From NCBI GenBank assembly GCA_018058125.1, contig JAGPCH010000058.1, positions 1-7,476 on the forward strand: a stretch of 7,476 nucleotides of DNA, given 5' to 3'. The notes under the pieces are model-generated. The model worked only from the letters and a program-made list of their open reading frames with translations. It did no database searches and was not told the origin of the DNA. The position numbers were made by a program, and so were the translations under genes. Shown piece after piece: positions 1 to 6,649 of this stretch (positions are counted from its first letter, which is position 1; each line of letters starts with the position of its first letter). Origin of the DNA: Ignavibacteria bacterium. Its GTDB lineage: Bacteria; Bacteroidota; Ignavibacteria; Tepidaquicellales; Tepidaquicellaceae.

Positions 1-525
1 CGGACTTTCAGAAAAATACACAGGACTCTCGGTATGTTTCTTTTTGTGGTTTTTATATTCGTGTCTGTCAGCGGATTACTTCTCGGGTGGAAAAAAAACA
101 CAGGCGGATTAATACTTCCCCATTCCTATCAAGGAACTTCTACTGATTTAAAAGACTGGATTTCAATAGACAGTCTGCATAGAAATGCGGTAAGAGTTCT
201 ACTTGATTCTATCGGAAGCGACCAGTCAGCAGATCTCGAAAGGATAGATATAAGAAAAGATAAAGGAATGGTCAAGTTTGTTTTCACTGATAATTATATA
301 GGCGTACAACTCGATGGAGCAACCGGAAAGCTTCTGCATATTGAATCCCGGCGTTCTGATTTTATTGAGAATATTCATGATGGCTCAATTCTGGATTATA
401 TTTTTGATACAAAAAAGGAACAATTCAAACTAGCATTTACAACATTGACGGGACTGTCACTTTTTGCATTTACATTCACAGGATTCTGGCTGTGGTACGG
501 TCCCAGGAGAATGCGAAAGAAGTAA
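1..525 (+). CDS. PepSY-associated transmembrane protein, 5' end cut by the window
   Basis: Seen: the frame is open from base 1, giving 174 residues before TAA. It begins with a basic stretch (RTFRKIHR), then a hydrophobic helix at about residues 10-30 (ending GLLLGW), a soluble extracytoplasmic part of about 110 residues, and a second helix at about 142-165 ending WLWYGPRRMRKK. The soluble part carries a PepSY-like strand-turn-strand (YIGVQLDGATGKLLHIE, about 99-115) followed by HDGS (126-129). An ATG exists at base 34, but starting there would remove the basic residues that orient helix 1, so the true start is probably a few codons left of the window. Known: small proteins of this family sit in the inner membrane and are often found with TonB receptors and siderophore or heme uptake genes. 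Inferred: a role in iron uptake with the downstream receptor. The exact biochemical activity is not known. Confidence 0.85.
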   Translation, partial: RTFRKIHRTLGMFLFVVFIFVSVSGLLLGWKKNTGGLILPHSYQGTSTDLKDWISIDSLHRNAVRVLLDSIGSDQSADLERIDIRKDKGMVKFVFTDNYIGVQLDGATGKLLHIESRRSDFIENIHDGSILDYIFDTKKEQFKLAFTTLTGLSLFAFTFTGFWLWYGPRRMRKK

Positions 526-580
526 AACTATTTTTTATAAAGAAAGAATTTTTATTTTCACTAAGTTTAATTCATTCTAA

Positions 581-611
581 AATTGGATTTCAATCCGATT
601 CCAGTTTTTTT
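581..611 (+). terminator. Imperfect palindrome followed by a T run, between the PepSY gene and the receptor gene
   Basis: The arms 581-589 (AATTGGATT) and 592-600 (AATCCGATT) are inverted copies with one difference, which would be a G-U pair in RNA. The loop is very tight. A run of seven T follows at 605-611, then more T-rich DNA. This could be an intrinsic terminator for the PepSY gene, a partial attenuator, or a palindromic operator in front of the receptor gene. The stem is AT-rich and four bases separate it from the T run, so it would be a weak terminator. It does not resemble a classical Fur box. Confidence 0.4.
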
Positions 612-639
612 AATTTTTTAAAACAAAACATCACACAAA

Positions 640-2787
640 ATGAAAACTATTTATTTTTTATTTTTTATCTTATTTTTTTGTTCATTAAATGAAATTTATT
701 CACAGGATGCAGAAGATGTACTTGATGCTCCCGATTCACCGGATACGGTTAAGTATGAAGTAGATGAGACTGTGATCTCAGCTACAAGAACCAGGCAAAA
801 AGTAATTGACATACCTTATTCGGTACAGAGAGTTGATCAGAGTCAGTGGCAGATCTCCAGAAAGCAGGGAATAAATGACATTCTTACAAACATTCCCGGA
901 CTCTGGCTTCAGCCAAGATATGGAAATCATGACGTGCGTGTATCAATAAGAGGATTTGGAACGAGGTCGAATACAGGTATCCGCGGTGTGAGAATTCTGC
1001 TCGACGGAATTCCCGAATCCGAACCTGACGGGCAGACCAGACTGGAAGCACTTGATTTTACGTCGATCAGCAAAGTTGAAGTTGTAAAAGGAAACATGAC
1101 ATCGCTTTATACAAACGCTCCGGGCGGAGTTATAAACTTCTTTACTGATAAATATTTTCCAAGACCATTTGTATTATCGGATAATGAATTCGGATCTTAT
1201 GATCTAAGAAAAAACGGTTTAAAATTCGGTCTTACTTCTGAAGATGAAAGATTCATGGCGACATACAGTTACGAAAATTATAACGGATACAGAGCTCACA
1301 ATCAGGAATATATGACAAGATTCAATTCAATCTATGAAGCAGATCTTAATCCTGTTTCGACTATTTCTTTATACGGTTATTATGTGAACGGACTGCTTAA
1401 ACTTCCTGGTTCTCTTACACTGGAACAGTTTGATGAAAATTATCTACAGGCAAATCCAAGAGATGAAAGCAGGGATACTAAAAGGATTTCAAAAAAAGGA
1501 AGACTTGGAATAACATATAGTACTAAATTTGGAAATGCATATAATAACTTTATTGAATTAACCGGATATGGTACTATCAAAGAACTTACCCGACCGGCTG
1601 CAACATACAGAATTATAGACCGATATGGAGTTGGTGGTAATTTCAGATGGGTCAATCAGACTAAACTTGCAAACCGAAATAACGAATTTTCAATTGGTGG
1701 TGATCTATATTATCAGACCGGTCCGGTATCCGAATTCAATAATATCGGCGGGATCAAAGGCGATAAATTGCAGGCATTGAATAATGAAACGATATCAAAT
1801 ATTGGTTTTTATTTCACTGAACAATTTTATATTTACAAAGATTATCTTTCTTTACTTATTACAGGAAGATATGACAGAATAAATACAGAAGCTAAGAATC
1901 AGCTTGCAAGTTTTCAGGACACATCAAGAGTGTTTGACGGATTTACTCCAAAGTTTGCAATAAATTATAAGTTCAATCCTTTTATGTCCGTTTATGGTTC
2001 TTTTGGATGGGGATTCGATTCCCCTGCTAATAATGAACTTGATAATTTTCCGTTCTCATCCGATGGTGGTCTGAAACTTATCAACCCCGATCTTGAACCA
2101 CAAAACACATATAGTTATGAACTTGGATATAAAGGAGAAATTATAAACAATAAAAGTAATGTTTTTACAAACACATTTTTAGAGTTATCTTTATTTGATA
2201 CAAAGATCGATAATGCGATAATACCGTTCACTGTAGACGGGAATGTCTATTACAGAAATGCTGCAACTGTTAAACGAACCGGTCTGGAGTTTGGTTTGAA
2301 TACTACTGTTGCAAAAGGTCTGACATTTAAAGGGACTTATACTTATTCTGATTTCAGATATCAGAATTATGCAGCAAGAAGTATTGATGCAAATGCCAAT
2401 ATTATAGATGAGGATTATTCAGGTAATAAAGAACCAAGTAACCCTGTTAATAATGTTACTGCTGAGATCGCATATCAGTATGTGTACAAAAAGTTTTATA
2501 CTTTTTTTGTAAAAGGCACTGTTCAGAGTATCGGATCCATGTTTGTTGATGATAAAAATCAGGAGCAGTATAAGACAGATTCTTATACTTTACTTGGTTC
2601 ACAGGTAGGTACCAATATGCAGTTTAACAGCTTTATGCTGACCGGTTTTGCTGGTCTCGGAAATATTACAAATGAAAAATATGTAGCCTTTGTCCAGATC
2701 AATTCGGACAGGAAAGAGTATTATGAAGCCGGAATTCCTTATAATTTTTTTGGCGGTATAAATCTTTCCTATGTTTTTAATAAGTAA
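640..2787 (+). CDS. TonB-dependent outer-membrane receptor, ferric-siderophore (FecA-like) type
   Basis: This is a 715-residue outer-membrane receptor that would import a ligand using TonB/ExbBD energy. Seen: a signal peptide (1 to about 21, ending IYSQ); a TonB-box-like segment DETVISATR (42-50); a plug domain at about 50-170 with VSIRGFGTRS (101-110), ILLDGIPE (119-126), VEVVKGNMTSLYTNAPGGVINF (146-167); then a long beta-barrel rich in aromatic alternating strands. Barrel hallmarks are NPDLEPQNTYSYELGYKG (482-499) and the closing strand GINLSYVFNK at the C-terminus. There is no carboxypeptidase-D-like N-terminal extension, which separates it from SusC-type sugar receptors. The LPGSLTLEQF segment (255-264) is reminiscent of FecA-like receptors. 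The substrate is inferred as an iron chelate from this and from the PepSY neighbour; it could be another metal complex or a vitamin. The start at 640 fits the signal peptide and has no Shine-Dalgarno sequence. Confidence 0.95.
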   Translation: MKTIYFLFFILFFCSLNEIYSQDAEDVLDAPDSPDTVKYEVDETVISATRTRQKVIDIPYSVQRVDQSQWQISRKQGINDILTNIPGLWLQPRYGNHDVRVSIRGFGTRSNTGIRGVRILLDGIPESEPDGQTRLEALDFTSISKVEVVKGNMTSLYTNAPGGVINFFTDKYFPRPFVLSDNEFGSYDLRKNGLKFGLTSEDERFMATYSYENYNGYRAHNQEYMTRFNSIYEADLNPVSTISLYGYYVNGLLKLPGSLTLEQFDENYLQANPRDESRDTKRISKKGRLGITYSTKFGNAYNNFIELTGYGTIKELTRPAATYRIIDRYGVGGNFRWVNQTKLANRNNEFSIGGDLYYQTGPVSEFNNIGGIKGDKLQALNNETISNIGFYFTEQFYIYKDYLSLLITGRYDRINTEAKNQLASFQDTSRVFDGFTPKFAINYKFNPFMSVYGSFGWGFDSPANNELDNFPFSSDGGLKLINPDLEPQNTYSYELGYKGEIINNKSNVFTNTFLELSLFDTKIDNAIIPFTVDGNVYYRNAATVKRTGLEFGLNTTVAKGLTFKGTYTYSDFRYQNYAARSIDANANIIDEDYSGNKEPSNPVNNVTAEIAYQYVYKKFYTFFVKGTVQSIGSMFVDDKNQEQYKTDSYTLLGSQVGTNMQFNSFMLTGFAGLGNITNEKYVAFVQINSDRKEYYEAGIPYNFFGGINLSYVFNK

Positions 2788-2888
2788 TGATCCGATAAAC
2801 TGGAACTATGCAAGATGTTTTATAATTAAGTTCAATAATAATCAAACTCACTGAAATTCAATTTTTACATTTAAAATAAATATACTAT

Positions 2889-4496
2889 ATGAAATTGATA
2901 AAATATTTATCTTTAATACTGTTCTCAGTTTTTATATGCGATCAGTCAAATTCTCAGATTCCTAATTTCAGAATTTATCCGTCTTCAACTAATCAGATCG
3001 AGCCGGCAATAGTTACGGATCCAACAAACCCAATGATAATGTTTGCCAGCGCTTTTACTATAAATTTTTCATTTAAAAGCGAAGGGGTTTATGTTACTAC
3101 CGACGGTGGACTTACCTGGACAGGAAATGACACTTGTACAGGCTCTCCAGTTTCCAATCACGGCGGCGATCCCGGTCCGATCATTGACAAAGACGGAAGA
3201 CTGATCCTGACTCATCAGGGTGGATTTGTAATTGGAATGTATTCAAACTATTCTACCAACTTAGGTCAGACATGGTCATCCAATTATCAGATTGCCGGTA
3301 ATGATCAGGATAAAGGAAGTCCGGCTACTGACGATGTCCCTTCGAGCGCTTATTACGGCAGAACATATCTCGTCTGGACCAAATTCACAAACCCTTTTCC
3401 TATTTCAATTTCTCATACAACTAACGGTGGCGTAAACTGGTCGGCTGTAACTCCGGTGAATAATTCATTACCAAATCGTCAATCTCTCGGACCGGTCATG
3501 GTCGTCGGACCAAACGGTAAAAGTTATTGCGCATGGTCATCGGCAATCCTCACTTCCCCGTTCACAGAAGTTTGTCTCGGATTCGGAACTTCCACTGACG
3601 GAGGAGTGACATGGAACGTAAATGAATGCGCATATCCAACTAACGGAATTAAATCTTCTTCTTTACAGCCCTGGGGAATTCGTGTAAATGGATATCCTTC
3701 GATGGCTGTTGACAAAACAGGCGGTCCACGTAACGGGTGGATATATATTGTAACTGCTGAAAAAAATCTTGCCCCTGCGGGAACAGATCCGGATATTGTG
3801 TTTCATCGTTCGACTGATGAAGGTCAGACCTGGTCACCGGGCGTAAGAGTCAATCAGGATCCTATCAACAACGGAAAGATACAGATACTGCCGGCTATTA
3901 CAGTCGATGAGAAAGGCGGAGTAGACGTGGTTTATTTTGACAACAGAAATATCAGTCTCGACTCTTCACAGGTTTATCTTTCCAGGTCTACAGACGGAGG
4001 AGATAACTGGACTGATTATCAGATCAGTGATCATAATTTCAAACCTAAAGGAATAGCCGGAGCAGGTTCCGGAAATCAGGGAGATAACATTGGCATTACA
4101 TCTTCCGGAAATAAGATCTGGCCCGTATGGATGGATGACAATACCGGAGTATATCAGGTATGGACTGCGCCGGTAAATATAGATGAAATAGGAATAAGTC
4201 AGACTAGCAGTATTGTGCCTGAGGAATATGCCCTCGGACAAAATTATCCAAATCCGTTTAATCCAAATACAATAATTAGTTATAAAATAGCAAAAGCCGG
4301 AATTGTAAAGCTTAAAGTATATGATGCGCTTGGAAATGAGGTGGCAACGTTGGTTGATCAAAATCAGAATCCGGGTACTTATGAAGTTTCTTTTTCTTCT
4401 AATGAAAATGGTATTGCGCTATCCAGCGGAGTTTATTTTTACCGGCTTGAAACAGACAAATTCGTTGAAAATAAAAGAATGGTTTTGATAAAATAA
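2889..4496 (+). CDS. Secreted six-Asp-box beta-propeller (sialidase-fold) protein with T9SS sorting domain
   Basis: The 535-residue product has a signal peptide (about 1-22, ending SNSQ), a propeller region (about 25-430) and a C-terminal sorting domain (about 443-535). Six Asp boxes of the form [ST]xDxGxTW, or close variants, begin at residues 70, 122, 177, 235, 308 and 367. Their spacing of 52-73 residues is what a six-bladed propeller would give. Blade starts also repeat a pattern such as EPAIVTDP, GPVMVVGP, YPSMAVDK and LPAITVDE. The tail has YALGQNYPNPFNP (447-459), KVYDALGNEVATL and SGVYFYRL, and ends RMVLIK: a type A tail recognised by the type IX secretion system and cleaved at export or surface attachment. 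Known: this fold is often annotated exo-alpha-sialidase. An FRIYP string at 27-31 loosely recalls the sialidase FRIP motif, but I cannot place the arginine triad or the Tyr/Glu pair, so sialidase activity is not supported. A binding or other hydrolytic role is equally possible. Confidence 0.9.
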   Translation: MKLIKYLSLILFSVFICDQSNSQIPNFRIYPSSTNQIEPAIVTDPTNPMIMFASAFTINFSFKSEGVYVTTDGGLTWTGNDTCTGSPVSNHGGDPGPIIDKDGRLILTHQGGFVIGMYSNYSTNLGQTWSSNYQIAGNDQDKGSPATDDVPSSAYYGRTYLVWTKFTNPFPISISHTTNGGVNWSAVTPVNNSLPNRQSLGPVMVVGPNGKSYCAWSSAILTSPFTEVCLGFGTSTDGGVTWNVNECAYPTNGIKSSSLQPWGIRVNGYPSMAVDKTGGPRNGWIYIVTAEKNLAPAGTDPDIVFHRSTDEGQTWSPGVRVNQDPINNGKIQILPAITVDEKGGVDVVYFDNRNISLDSSQVYLSRSTDGGDNWTDYQISDHNFKPKGIAGAGSGNQGDNIGITSSGNKIWPVWMDDNTGVYQVWTAPVNIDEIGISQTSSIVPEEYALGQNYPNPFNPNTIISYKIAKAGIVKLKVYDALGNEVATLVDQNQNPGTYEVSFSSNENGIALSSGVYFYRLETDKFVENKRMVLIK

Positions 4497-4558
4497 AATT
4501 TAATTTTTATCTTAGTCCAACTATATTCAAGTTTTTAAAAATTTAAATTTAATATCTG

Positions 4559-5056
4559 ATGAAAAAATTATTGTTTCTTATAATTGTAATATTTACTTCT
4601 TATTCTGGATTCGCACAAACTAAGAATGACAACTGGGCTTTAATAGATTATACTTATTCCAAAGGACCTGTCTCTCCGGAGTATCAGCTAAGTTATAAAA
4701 TAATTTTAAATAAAGACGGTAGCGGAAAATTAGTTTATACAAAAGCGGCGACAACAAGTGAGTATGAATTTAAAGCAAATAAGAAGAGCATGAAAAAACT
4801 TAATAAGAAATTAAAATCAAGTGAAGTATTTTCTGTGCCATCAGATGAAATGAAAACTTCCGATAATATGATAGGAGGTCCGACAAGAAGCATGCAGATC
4901 ACCATGTGGCAGTCACCTGATCTTGACCAGAGACCTGCAACAATTGATGTTGCTTCGCATTTGAATGAAACATATGCGGATAAAATATTCAGTGTTTATG
5001 AACAACTTGAAAACATGGTGCCGAAAAGTATCTGGGATAAAGCTGAAGGAAGATAA
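4559..5056 (+). CDS. Small secreted protein of unknown function
   Basis: I do not recognise this 165-residue protein with certainty. It starts with a clear signal peptide (MKKLLFLIIVIFTSYSGFA, cut before Q20). No cysteine follows the cut, so it is not a lipoprotein and would be periplasmic or released. The mature part of about 146 residues suggests strand-helix-strand-helix: LSYKIILNKDGSGKLVY (44-60), a lysine-rich helix KKSMKKLNKKLKSSEVF (75-91), RSMQITMWQ (110-118), and a closing helix ADKIFSVYEQLENMVP (140-155). This layout (a DGxG turn, a helix ending in a short xxF, then a strand and a final helix) recalls small extracytoplasmic domains of unknown function such as DUF6438, but that is only an impression. 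It lies 62 bp after the propeller gene on the same strand and may be co-transcribed. It has no T9SS tail. Confidence 0.8.
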   Translation: MKKLLFLIIVIFTSYSGFAQTKNDNWALIDYTYSKGPVSPEYQLSYKIILNKDGSGKLVYTKAATTSEYEFKANKKSMKKLNKKLKSSEVFSVPSDEMKTSDNMIGGPTRSMQITMWQSPDLDQRPATIDVASHLNETYADKIFSVYEQLENMVPKSIWDKAEGR

Positions 5057-5063
5057 TTAATTT

Positions 5064-5091
5064 GATTTGGGGTATGGGATTTTTGATTTAT
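5064..5091. repeat. Short degenerate 7-bp periodic patch in the convergent gap
   Basis: Four successive 7-base units start at 5064, 5071, 5078 and 5085. Three begin GAT and the second begins GGT, giving roughly GRTWTKK. The octamer TTTGATTT occurs at 5061 and again at 5082, exactly 21 bases (three periods) apart. It lies just after the stop of the small secreted protein gene, in the 101-bp gap between converging genes. In a T/G-rich stretch this could be chance. Confidence 0.35.
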
Positions 5092-5157
5092 TTAAAATTC
5101 AGACACGTTTTCACTTTTTAAATTAAAAGTAATTGAAATTTATTATTTGAATTTTAA

Positions 5158-6582
5158 TTATAATTTTTTACGAGTTATAATTTCCTGACCTTTTGTATCC
5201 ATTATTTCAAATCCTTTTTCTCTGATAATATCTCTGATCTCATCAGACCTTTTAAAATCTTTATTCTTTTTTGCTTCCCTTCTTTCAAAAGCAAGAGTTT
5301 TGATTTCTTCTGGAATGGAATCAGGTTTATTTATCTCGGCCTGTTTATCCAGCTCAAGTCCGAATATTTTATCAAAATCCAGTGCCAGACCGGCTTTTTC
5401 AGTAGAAGATAAATTTTCATCTTTAAGCATATCCCACATTACCGCCATTGCTTCGGGCATATTCAGATCGTCATTAATGCTGCTAAGGAATTTTTCATTA
5501 TAATATTTATACTTCTCAGAAATAATATTTTCAGCTTCATTTTTAATATCAGAACTCTCCTGAATGGCTTTACTTATTTTTCCTTTCAGATTCTTCAATC
5601 CGCTTTTGGCAGCGTCCATTGCCTCAAATGAAAACTTAAGCTTCTTTTTATAATGAGCCATAAGCAGAAAATATCTGTAGTCCATAGCCGAATAACCTTT
5701 ATCAATAAGCATCTGCAATGTCACAAAATTACCGAGTGACTTGGACATTTTTTCGTTTCCCATGTCGAGATGTTCGCCATGAACCCAGTAATTAACTGAC
5801 TTCTCACCGCTGCATGCTTCAGACTGAGCTATTTCATTCGTATGATGGATCGGAATATGATCAACAGCGCTGCAATGAATATCAAAATGCGTTCCGAGTT
5901 CGGCTTTACTCATTGCCGAACATTCTATATGCCATCCGGGAAATCCTTTACCCCAGGGAGATTCCCATTCCATCTGACGCTGTGCATTCTCAGGCGAGAA
6001 TTTCCACAATGCGAAGTCGGTAATATTTTTCTTCTCTGATGAAAATTCCACGCGCGCGCCTTCCTGAAGTCCTTTGATATCGAGTCTTGCAAGTTTACCG
6101 TAATCAGGAAATTTTGATGTGTCATAATAGATACCGTCTTTTATCCTGTAAGTATAACCTTTATCCTCAAGACATTTCACCATATCGATCTGCTGCTGAA
6201 TGTAATCGGTTGCTTTTGTATAAATATCAGGCGGAAAAATATTCAGTCTTATCACATCATTCTTAAAAGCTTTTGTGTAATATTCAGCTACTTCCCAAAC
6301 AGTTTTTCCCTGCTGCTTTGCTGACTCTTCCATTTTATCATCTCCTTCATCACTGTCTGCTACAAGATGCCCGACATCTGTAATGTTCATTACATACTTT
6401 ACATCATATCCGTTATACTTCAGAACTCTGAGAAGTATATCCTCGAAAAAAAATGTTCGCAGATTTCCAATATGCATATAATGATAAACAGTAGGTCCGC
6501 AACTGTACATGCGGACCCTTCCGTTTTCAATAGGTTTGAATTCTTCTTTGGTTCTTGTTAATGTGTTATATAATTTCAGCAA
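5158..6582 (-). CDS. cysS: Cysteinyl-tRNA synthetase, variant active-site type, TTG start
   Basis: This cytoplasmic class I enzyme attaches cysteine to tRNA-Cys using ATP. At 474 residues it is full length. Seen: CGPTVY (28-33), the HIGH-motif equivalent HIGN (37-40), NITDVGH (66-72), GWHIECSAMS (216-225), KMSKS (278-282), and a C-terminal anticodon-side region ending in KRSDEIRDIIREKGFEIMDTKG (444-465). Zinc ligands match the known E. coli set in order and spacing: Cys28, Cys221, His246, Glu250. Odd: the usual DIHGGGxDLxFPHHENE block reads DIHCSAVDHIPIHHTNE here (234-250). The start is TTG: an in-frame TAA at 6610-6612 lies upstream with no ATG between, and LKLYNTLTR right after the TTG is where the family normally begins. 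No Shine-Dalgarno sequence precedes it. The gene follows the hemerythrin gene by 54 bp on the same strand and may be co-transcribed. Confidence 0.97.
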   Translation of the reverse strand: MLKLYNTLTRTKEEFKPIENGRVRMYSCGPTVYHYMHIGNLRTFFFEDILLRVLKYNGYDVKYVMNITDVGHLVADSDEGDDKMEESAKQQGKTVWEVAEYYTKAFKNDVIRLNIFPPDIYTKATDYIQQQIDMVKCLEDKGYTYRIKDGIYYDTSKFPDYGKLARLDIKGLQEGARVEFSSEKKNITDFALWKFSPENAQRQMEWESPWGKGFPGWHIECSAMSKAELGTHFDIHCSAVDHIPIHHTNEIAQSEACSGEKSVNYWVHGEHLDMGNEKMSKSLGNFVTLQMLIDKGYSAMDYRYFLLMAHYKKKLKFSFEAMDAAKSGLKNLKGKISKAIQESSDIKNEAENIISEKYKYYNEKFLSSINDDLNMPEAMAVMWDMLKDENLSSTEKAGLALDFDKIFGLELDKQAEINKPDSIPEEIKTLAFERREAKKNKDFKRSDEIRDIIREKGFEIMDTKGQEIITRKKL

Positions 6583-6610
6583 CGGGCTTTGGTTTATTCT
6601 ATCATTAAGT

Positions 6611-6649
6611 TAAACTGATTCCTTCGCTTCTGATAATTAATTCAGTTTA
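6611..6649 (-). repeat. 8-bp inverted repeat between the hemerythrin gene and cysS
   Basis: TAAACTGA at 6611-6618 and TCAGTTTA at 6642-6649 are perfect inverted copies separated by 23 bases. The right copy lies inside the last codons of the hemerythrin gene, and its stop codon (6637-6639) falls in the loop. Transcribed on the - strand it could form a modest stem-loop between the two genes. There is no T run after it, so it is not a convincing terminator; processing or a weak attenuator are possible, and chance is not excluded. Confidence 0.3.

Noticed and set aside
492..692. Open frame on the + strand bridging the PepSY gene and the receptor gene
   Set aside because: It overlaps the ends of two well-supported genes in another frame and encodes mostly Phe, Leu and Ile from A/T-rich gap DNA.
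2859..2886. TTTACA and TATACT as a sigma-70 promoter for the propeller gene
   Set aside because: The spacing is only 11 bases and the would-be -10 touches the ATG at 2889.
2967..2981. FRIYP string read as the sialidase FRIP motif
   Set aside because: The match is loose, lies directly after the signal peptide, and no other catalytic residues can be placed.
3966..4361. Long open frame (131 codons) on the - strand inside the propeller gene
   Set aside because: It is wholly antisense to a gene with six Asp boxes and a T9SS tail; its translation is rich in Ile, Tyr and Ser with no recognisable domain. It is a shadow frame.
5113..5130. ACTTTT/AAAAGT inverted repeat in the convergent gap as a bidirectional terminator
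   Set aside because: There are only six pairs with one G-C, and no strong T run follows on either side. It is too weak to call.
5925..6125. Open frames on both strands within cysS (also 5814-6023 and 5842-6039 on +)
   Set aside because: They overlap the highly conserved catalytic region of cysS and show no domain or gene-like leader of their own.
6594..6605. Three-codon open frame (ATG ATA GAA TAA) on the - strand before cysS as a leader peptide
   Set aside because: It has no cysteine codon, no obvious attenuator pairing, and is short enough to be chance.
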